From positions 1 through 64,000 of the forward strand of contig JAFRKI010000005.1 of NCBI GenBank assembly GCA_017431825.1: a stretch of DNA of 64,000 nt, in the 5' to 3' direction. Position numbers and translations under genes: made by a program. Shown here piece by piece: positions 59,062 through 64,000 of the stretch (position 1 is the stretch's first letter; each line of letters begins with the position of its first letter). Source of the DNA: Erysipelotrichaceae bacterium. GTDB taxonomy: Bacteria > Bacillota_I > Bacilli_A > Erysipelotrichales > Erysipelotrichaceae. Under the pieces are notes generated by a model, which saw only the letters and a program-made list of their open reading frames with translations, was not told the origin of the DNA and ran no database searches.

Positions 59062-60504
59062 ATGTATCATATTGGGGACTTAAAAAGGTATGTTCGTTGT
59101 CCGCGCTATTACTTCTTTTCCAATGAAAAAAACAGTCCTTCGATCAAGTATCTGCGATCTGATGAATCAACAATAGAACTGCTGGTGAAGCATCTTCATC
59201 TGGAAGATTATTTTCGCGGTGTCGCCGGCGATATGAATGAACGTTTCTTCAGCGAAAAGGACGGTCATGAATGGTTCGTCAAGACCAGATTCGAACTCAA
59301 TGATCTCAGGATCAGGATCCCCGTCATGCATAAGGACAAGGATGCCTATGACTTGTATTTCGCCTATCACGGCGTGAATATTAAGGATCTCGATCTCTAT
59401 TACTACCGCTGCAATCTGGAGATACTGAGAAAGCTCGGTATCACCGTCGACGACGTCTATATCGCCTATATAAACAAGGACTATGTATTCGAGAATGAAC
59501 TGGATTATGATGAGCTCTTCATCATAACCGATCACTATAAAGGCAAAAGACTGATCGATCTCTTTGATGAAGAGATCGTCGATTACAAGGAGACTATCGG
59601 CAGGATCGAGGCTACGAGTCTCGATTCCTACGAAGCCCGCAAGATCAGAGCCTGTCACGGAAGGGAGATCTGTCCCTATTACCATGAATGCTTCCCATAT
59701 GAAGAGGAACTGCCCGATGATTCGATCCTGACCCTGGTATCATCACAGTACAAGGAGAAGATGTATCAGGAAGGCATCGTGCATCTGAAGGATGCGGACA
59801 TCGGAAGGATCGAAGGAAACAGAGTCCAGTACGCTCAGATCATGGCATCCAGAAAGGGCGGTCTCTATGTCGACAGGTACAATCTCAGAAGCTTTCTGAA
59901 AAATCTTGATAAGAAACCGGTCAGCTTCATCGACTTTGAATGGGATACCTACCTGGTGCCTAAGTATGACGGGATGCGGCCCCTGGATGTGCTGACCTTC
60001 GAATATGCCCTTTACATTCTGGACGAAAACGGCGAACTGGAGAATCACAGTTTCATCGGCAGCGGCGACTGCCGCCGGGAATTCGTGGAAGCCCTGATCG
60101 AGCACCTGCCTGAAGAAGGGCCGATCGTCGCCTATAATGCCCTGGGTGCTGAATGCCGCAGGCTCAGTGAACTGGCTGAACAGTTCCCGGAATACCGGAA
60201 GCAGCTGGATCAGATCAATGACCGCTTCGTCGATCTGGCCGTGCCTTTCGTGGAAGGACTGGTCTATGATATCAGGATGAGAGGCAACTTTACTCTTAAG
60301 AAACTCGTCGACATCGTGTCCAGCTACAACTACGGCGACCTGGCCATATCCGACGGCATCAAGGCCGTCAGGAAATGGCGGGACATCGACAAGGGAAATG
60401 ATGAGATAGATGAAGAGGAGGCCATCAGTGAACTGATCGAATACTGCAGTCTTGATGCCTACGGACTCTACCTGGTCTATAAATGGCTCCTGGAGCTGAT
60501 TTAA
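59062..60504 (+). CDS. DUF2779 protein: degenerate RecB/Cas4-like nuclease fused to a DEDD-type exonuclease
   Basis: 480 residues in two parts. The N-terminal part has the Cas4-like cysteine pattern: C13 and C198, C204, C210 (CHGREICPYYHEC), which would bind an Fe-S cluster. The PD-(D/E)XK core seems degraded. Related proteins have RAD...DLYEVKSS, but here the aligned stretch reads RIP (85-87) and DLYFAYHG (97-104), losing the acidic residue and the E-x-K. The C-terminal part looks like a DEDD exonuclease: FIDFEWD (D291, E293), AYNALGAECRRL (E364) and CSLDAYGLY (D465). The function is unknown; nucleic-acid binding or processing is inferred. Confidence 0.75.
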   Translation: MYHIGDLKRYVRCPRYYFFSNEKNSPSIKYLRSDESTIELLVKHLHLEDYFRGVAGDMNERFFSEKDGHEWFVKTRFELNDLRIRIPVMHKDKDAYDLYFAYHGVNIKDLDLYYYRCNLEILRKLGITVDDVYIAYINKDYVFENELDYDELFIITDHYKGKRLIDLFDEEIVDYKETIGRIEATSLDSYEARKIRACHGREICPYYHECFPYEEELPDDSILTLVSSQYKEKMYQEGIVHLKDADIGRIEGNRVQYAQIMASRKGGLYVDRYNLRSFLKNLDKKPVSFIDFEWDTYLVPKYDGMRPLDVLTFEYALYILDENGELENHSFIGSGDCRREFVEALIEHLPEEGPIVAYNALGAECRRLSELAEQFPEYRKQLDQINDRFVDLAVPFVEGLVYDIRMRGNFTLKKLVDIVSSYNYGDLAISDGIKAVRKWRDIDKGNDEIDEEEAISELIEYCSLDAYGLYLVYKWLLELI

Positions 60505-60530
60505 TACACCATATAGAAGGAGGAAATATC

Positions 60531-61052
60531 ATGAAATTTGCTATCTATGGTGAGAACGTCACGATCACTGACGAAATGAGAGAGAAGATCGAAGACAAGC
60601 TTTCATTTCTGTCAAAGTACTTTGCTGTCGATGAAGCTACGACAGCCCGCTTTACGGTAAAGGTTTACAATGGTTCATTAAAGATAGAGGTTGCGATACC
60701 GACAAAGATTGGTTTATGTCGTGCCGAAGTTGTGCACGACGATTTCGAAACAGGCGTCGACCTGGCCATCGACAAGATAGAAGATCAGATCAGAAGACAG
60801 AAATCCCGTCTTTCCCGCAGACACAAGGATTCTCTGGCTGAGACATTCGTTGAGGAAGAAAGCGGTGATAACGATATCCCGGTCAAGACCAAGACGGTTT
60901 ACGCTGATGAAATGGCTTTGGATGAGGCGATACTGCAGATGGAAATGCTGTCACATTCGTTCTTCATCTATAAAGATATCGATGCAGACAGGATCGCCGT
61001 TGTCTATAAACGTAACGACGGTAATTACGGATTGATAGAAGTCTCCGATTAG
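60531..61052 (+). CDS. hpf: Ribosome hibernation-promoting factor, long form
   Basis: 173 residues. The N-terminal S30AE domain (AIYGENVTITDEMREKIEDKLSFLSKYF) and the C-terminal dimerisation domain (ADEMALDEAILQMEMLSHSFFIYKD) are joined by a linker, the long form that makes 100S ribosome dimers. ATG 60531 follows AAGGAGG. Its stop codon lies inside its terminator. Confidence 0.95.
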   Translation: MKFAIYGENVTITDEMREKIEDKLSFLSKYFAVDEATTARFTVKVYNGSLKIEVAIPTKIGLCRAEVVHDDFETGVDLAIDKIEDQIRRQKSRLSRRHKDSLAETFVEEESGDNDIPVKTKTVYADEMALDEAILQMEMLSHSFFIYKDIDADRIAVVYKRNDGNYGLIEVSD

Positions 61053-61063
61053 GAGACTTTTTA
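61039..61063 (+). terminator. Terminator containing the hpf stop codon
   Basis: AAGTCTCC / GGAGACTT with loop GATTA, then T. The TAG stop spans the loop and the right arm. Confidence 0.88.
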
Positions 61064-61093
61064 TTGTCGCTTCTTCAGGAAGGGGGATGATTA

Positions 61094-61384
61094 TTGAAGA
61101 GGCTTATAGATATGATTGCCAAAAGCTACATGTCATCCAAGCTGATCTTAAGGGAAAACGAACTGGGGATAACCAACAGGTCCAACAGCTATCTGGAACC
61201 TTACCGTTTCAATGTCTATCATATTGAGACCGTGGTATCCTGCCTTAATGAAGATGACAGACTGATCATAGCCAACGAAGTGATAGCCGGTAAGAAGGGC
61301 GCCTGGTACCATCAGTACATGTCGGCACCAACTTACTACCGTCACCGTAAGGCTGCCTATACAAATTTCCTAAGAAGTTTGTAG
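61094..61384 (+). CDS. Small helical protein with a sigma/ArpU-like C-terminal segment
   Basis: 96 residues starting at TTG 61094, 7 nt after AGGGGG. The C-terminal half has the look of a helix-turn-helix with a basic recognition helix: VIAGKKGAWYHQYMSAPTY, then YYRHRKAAYTNFLRSL. YYR...A...F resembles sigma region 4 or ArpU-type regulators. The family may be the small MG284/MPN403-like proteins of Mollicutes, from memory and not checked. It lies between hpf and ptsI. DNA or RNA polymerase binding is a guess. Confidence 0.6.
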   Translation: MKRLIDMIAKSYMSSKLILRENELGITNRSNSYLEPYRFNVYHIETVVSCLNEDDRLIIANEVIAGKKGAWYHQYMSAPTYYRHRKAAYTNFLRSL

Positions 61385-61391
61385 TAATAAA

Positions 61392-61400
61392 TGATAAAAT
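61392..61400 (+). promoter_or_regulatory. Extended -10 promoter of ptsI
   Basis: TGATAAAAT, 26 nt before ATG 61427. The leader has TAGGAGG. Confidence 0.6.
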
Positions 61401-61426
61401 TTAAGTATAGATTTAGGAGGATTAAT

Positions 61427-63133
61427 ATGTTAAAAGGAATTGCTGCTTCAAGTGGTGTTGCTATAGGCAGGGTCTATAAGCTGGAATCACCGGTCATTGA
61501 AGTAAACAATGATTTTAAGGGTGATGCCGAGGCTGAAAAGGAAAGATTCACCAAGGCTCTGGAAAAGACCGTTGAAGACATCAACAAGGTCAAGGAGAAA
61601 GCCGCCAACAATCTTTCCGCTGAAGAACTGGCCATCTTTGACGCTCATCTGATGATGGCACAGGATCCGGAATTCGCTTCCCAGATCACGGACATGATCG
61701 GCCAGGGCAATACTGCCGATTATGCAGCCAAGAGCGTATCGGATATGATGATATCCATGTTTGAGTCGATGGATGATGCTTATTTCAAGGAAAGGGCAGC
61801 TGATATCAAGGATGTTTCCTACCGTCTGTTATGCAATATCCTGGGCCTGACAATTCCTGATTTAACGACTATAGATGAAGAAGTCATCATCGTTGCCGAA
61901 GATCTGACTCCTTCGGATACGGCACAGCTCAATAAGAAATATACCTTAGGATTCTGTACCGAGGTCGGCGGACGTACTTCCCATTCTGCCATCATGGCCA
62001 GATCTCTGGAGATACCGGCAGTCGTCGGTACCGCTACGGTAATGGCTTCGGTCAAGGCCGGAGAAACCATCATCATGGATGCCCTGGAAGGTGTCGTTAT
62101 CACTGATCCGACTCCTGAGCAGATAAAGGAATACGAAGAAAAGAAAGAGAAGTTCCTGGAAGAAAAGAAAGCCTTACAGGTACTCATAAATGAAAAATCC
62201 GTATCGACTGACGGTCATGAAGTCGAACTGGCCGGCAATATCGGCGGCCCTAAGGATGTCGAAGGCGTCGTCAACAACGGCGGTGAAGGCGTAGGCCTGT
62301 TCAGGACCGAGTTCCTGTACATGAATTCCGAACTGGACTTCCCGACCGAAGACGAACAGTTTGAAGCCTACAAGGCCGTCCTTGAAGGCATGAACGGCAA
62401 GAAGGTCGTCGTCAGAACGCTGGATATCGGCGGAGACAAGAAGCTCAACTACTTCACTTTCCCTGAGGAAATGAACCCGTTCCTGGGATACAGAGCCATC
62501 AGATTCTGTCTTGACAGAAAGGACGTCTTCAGGACCCAGTTAAGAGCCCTGATCAGAGCTTCCGTCTACGGCAGATTGTGCATCATGTTCCCGATGATCG
62601 CTACGATCCAGGAATTCTGCGATGCCAAGGCCATCTATGAAGAAGAAAGAGAAAAACTGATCGCCGAAGGCGTCAAGGTTGCCGACAAGATCGAAGTAGG
62701 CATGATGGTCGAAATACCGGCTGCTGCCGTACTGGCTGACGAATTCGCCAAACACGCCGATTTCTTCTCCATCGGTACCAACGACCTTATCCAGTATTCG
62801 ATGGCTGCCGACCGTATGTCTGAAAAGGTATCCTACCTTTATCAGCCTCTGAATCCTTCTATCCTGAGACTGGTCAAGATGACTATCGACGGAGCCCATA
62901 AGGAAGGCAAGTGGGCCGGCATGTGCGGCGAAATGGCCGGTGATCCAAATGCCGCTCCGTTGCTGCTGGGTCTGGGTCTTGATGAATTTTCAATGTCTGC
63001 AACTTCGATATTGAATGCTAGAAAGATCATCCGTAGCCTATCCAAAAAAGATATGGAAGAGCTAGCAGCTAAAGCCATTTCCTGTCAGACAGAAGCAGAA
63101 GTCATGGAACTGGTGAAGGCTACACTTAAATAA
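61427..63133 (+). CDS. ptsI: Phosphoenolpyruvate-protein phosphotransferase (PTS enzyme I)
   Basis: A 568-residue enzyme I, passing phosphate from PEP to HPr. The phosphorylated histidine is in GGRTSHSAIMARSLEIPAV. The PEP-binding barrel has GLFRTEFLYM, LDIGGDKKLNYF, EIPAAAVLADEFA, FFSIGTNDLIQYSMAADR and the cysteine in GMCGEMAGDP. ATG 61427 follows TAGGAGG; the longer frame from 61391 starts in the promoter. ptsH is not adjacent, so HPr is encoded elsewhere. Confidence 0.96.
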   Translation: MLKGIAASSGVAIGRVYKLESPVIEVNNDFKGDAEAEKERFTKALEKTVEDINKVKEKAANNLSAEELAIFDAHLMMAQDPEFASQITDMIGQGNTADYAAKSVSDMMISMFESMDDAYFKERAADIKDVSYRLLCNILGLTIPDLTTIDEEVIIVAEDLTPSDTAQLNKKYTLGFCTEVGGRTSHSAIMARSLEIPAVVGTATVMASVKAGETIIMDALEGVVITDPTPEQIKEYEEKKEKFLEEKKALQVLINEKSVSTDGHEVELAGNIGGPKDVEGVVNNGGEGVGLFRTEFLYMNSELDFPTEDEQFEAYKAVLEGMNGKKVVVRTLDIGGDKKLNYFTFPEEMNPFLGYRAIRFCLDRKDVFRTQLRALIRASVYGRLCIMFPMIATIQEFCDAKAIYEEEREKLIAEGVKVADKIEVGMMVEIPAAAVLADEFAKHADFFSIGTNDLIQYSMAADRMSEKVSYLYQPLNPSILRLVKMTIDGAHKEGKWAGMCGEMAGDPNAAPLLLGLGLDEFSMSATSILNARKIIRSLSKKDMEELAAKAISCQTEAEVMELVKATLK

Positions 63134-63142
63134 TGCTATAAT
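63134..63142 (+). promoter_or_regulatory. Extended -10 promoter of pssD lying against the ptsI terminator
   Basis: TGCTATAAT abuts the left arm of the terminator. Its transcript would start near 63149, at the end of the left arm, so it could not form the hairpin and would have a leader of about 20 nt without a ribosome site. Confidence 0.6.
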
Positions 63143-63169
63143 AGGGATGCTTAGCATCCCTGTTTTTTT
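63143..63169 (+). terminator. ptsI terminator overlapping the pssD promoter
   Basis: AGGGATGC-TTA-GCATCCCT, 8-bp stem, G, then T7. The last T precedes ATG 63170. Confidence 0.9.
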
Positions 63170-63637
63170 ATGAAGAAAGTGATATTCATATCCAGCGGCG
63201 GCGGTCATCTGGAAGAACTGCTGGCGCTTAAGGATCTCTTTGATGATGTTGATTATCTTCTGATAAGCGAGAAGACCGATACGACCGCTTATCTTAAGGA
63301 AAAATACGAGAACGTTGAGTATCTGGCCTATGGCACCAAGGCTCATCTGTTTTCGTATCTTTTCATTTTTACCTTCAATATCATAAAGTCTTTCTTCATC
63401 TTCCTGAGATTTCGACCGGACTATGTGGTATCCACCGGTACCCATACGGCCGTGCCGATGATCAGAATAGCTCATATGTTCGGGAAGAAAACGGTGTGGA
63501 TCGAGACCATGGCCAATATCAGTACCGGTACCAAAGCCGGTCAGATGGTCTATAAGTACACGGATAAATTCATCGTGCAGTGGCCTGAAATGCTGGAAGT
63601 TTATCCGGATGCCGAGTACTGGGGGACGGTGTTCTGA
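63170..63637 (+). CDS. pssD: PssD/Alg14-like glycosyltransferase subunit
   Basis: 155 residues. IFISSGGGHLEELLAL and the FRPDYVVSTGTHTAVPMIRIA and TVWIETMANISTGTKAG segments match PssD/Cps14F proteins, which anchor and help a paired PssE glycosyltransferase (the bacterial Alg14-Alg13 analogue). A single hydrophobic stretch at about 62-80 may contact the membrane. It overlaps the next gene by 1 nt. It probably begins a capsule or exopolysaccharide cluster continuing past the window. Confidence 0.88.
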   Translation: MKKVIFISSGGGHLEELLALKDLFDDVDYLLISEKTDTTAYLKEKYENVEYLAYGTKAHLFSYLFIFTFNIIKSFFIFLRFRPDYVVSTGTHTAVPMIRIAHMFGKKTVWIETMANISTGTKAGQMVYKYTDKFIVQWPEMLEVYPDAEYWGTVF

Positions 63638-64000
63638 TGATATTCGTAAGTTTAGGAACTCAGGACAAACCTTTTAAGAGACTGCTGGATCTTCTGGAAA
63701 ACAGCAGCATCGAAGATGAAATGATCGTTCAGGCCGGATATACCGATTATGAATCCAGGAAGATGAAGGTCCTGAAATACATCGACAAGCCGCAGTTCGA
63801 TGAATATTTAAAGAAGGCCGACTGTGTGATCTGCCATGGCGGCGTAGGGACGATAGTAAGTGCCCTCAGTTTCGGGAAGAAGGTCCTGGTGGTACCGCGT
63901 CTGGCCAAATACGGCGAACATCACAACGACCATCAGCTGCAGATCGCCGAGGCATACCGTCAAAAAGGTTATATACTGGTAATGTCGGAAAACGATGACA
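63637..64000 (+). CDS. pssE: PssE/Alg13-like glycosyltransferase subunit (partial, cut by window end)
   Basis: 121 codons are visible, running off the window. MIFVSLGTQDKPFKRLL is the typical N-terminus, CHGGVGTIVSALSFGKKV the sugar-nucleotide loop, and VPRLAKYGEHHNDHQLQIA the family C-terminal motif. It would carry the UDP-sugar site and work with PssD. It starts on a TGATG overlap. Confidence 0.88.
   Translation, partial: MIFVSLGTQDKPFKRLLDLLENSSIEDEMIVQAGYTDYESRKMKVLKYIDKPQFDEYLKKADCVICHGGVGTIVSALSFGKKVLVVPRLAKYGEHHNDHQLQIAEAYRQKGYILVMSENDD

Noticed and set aside
1-64000. CRISPR arrays, insertion sequences, integrases, phage genes and tRNA genes
   Set aside because: Looked for on both strands; no regular spaced repeats, transposase motifs or cloverleaf genes were found.

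Overview
The window reads as a chromosomal segment of a Bacillota bacterium. The likely group is Erysipelotrichia or a relative: T-box control of ileS, CcpA, Rex, long-form HPF, a pyrophosphate-type phosphofructokinase, an Ami/Opp peptide importer, and gene orders partly shared with Bacillus subtilis. No phage, transposon, CRISPR array or tRNA gene was found. It opens in the 3' end of a 23S rRNA gene and closes inside a surface-polysaccharide glycosyltransferase gene.

Layout. 1-461: end of 23S, then 5S rRNA and terminator. 690-5762: a giant secreted MBG-repeat protein. 5.8-16.3 kb: tRNA and ribosome maintenance (rsmF, tsaE-tsaB-rimI-tsaD), asparagine supply and use (asnA, asnS), Rex, an ABC-F ATPase and a PPi-type pfk. 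16.3-23.8 kb: an EamA transporter and a complete Ami/Opp oligopeptide importer. 24-28.5 kb: sepF, T-box, ileS and a DUF362 gene. 28.6-35.5 kb: a heterodimeric ABC exporter, a PerM-like protein, NifU, an S1 protein and pgi. 35.5-39.7 kb: a minus-strand accessory block of acyltransferases, a methyltransferase and a nitroreductase. 39.8-49.8 kb: an SAF-domain protein, VanZ, radC, lipoproteins, murC-ytxG-ytxH-ccpA-tyrS and a lipid flippase. 49.8-54.7 kb: ispH, a DEAD-box helicase, MATE and rimO. 54.8-63.1 kb: ROK kinase-galM-galK, alr, a DUF2779 protein, hpf, a small unknown gene and ptsI. 63.2 kb to the end: pssD- and pssE-like genes.

The most striking signal is how transcripts seem to begin and end. 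At eleven start codons on both strands a -10 box, often the extended TGnTATAAT form, lies exactly 6 nt upstream with no Shine-Dalgarno sequence. One more start has 7 nt and two have 9 nt. This predicts leaderless mRNAs. At the other end, several intrinsic terminators contain the stop codon of the gene they terminate. Some transcripts, such as the PerM, S1, helicase and ispH mRNAs, may therefore have almost no untranslated sequence at either end. Genes inside operons, and highly expressed genes such as oppA, ptsI, pfk and hpf, keep normal Shine-Dalgarno leaders.

Functionally the window mixes core translation genes, energy and sugar metabolism (PPi-PFK, Pgi, PtsI, Leloir enzymes, CcpA), wall synthesis (MurC, Alr, a MurJ/SpoVB-type flippase, SepF) and nutrient import. 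All functions are assigned by reading translated motifs and neighbours; no database search was run.
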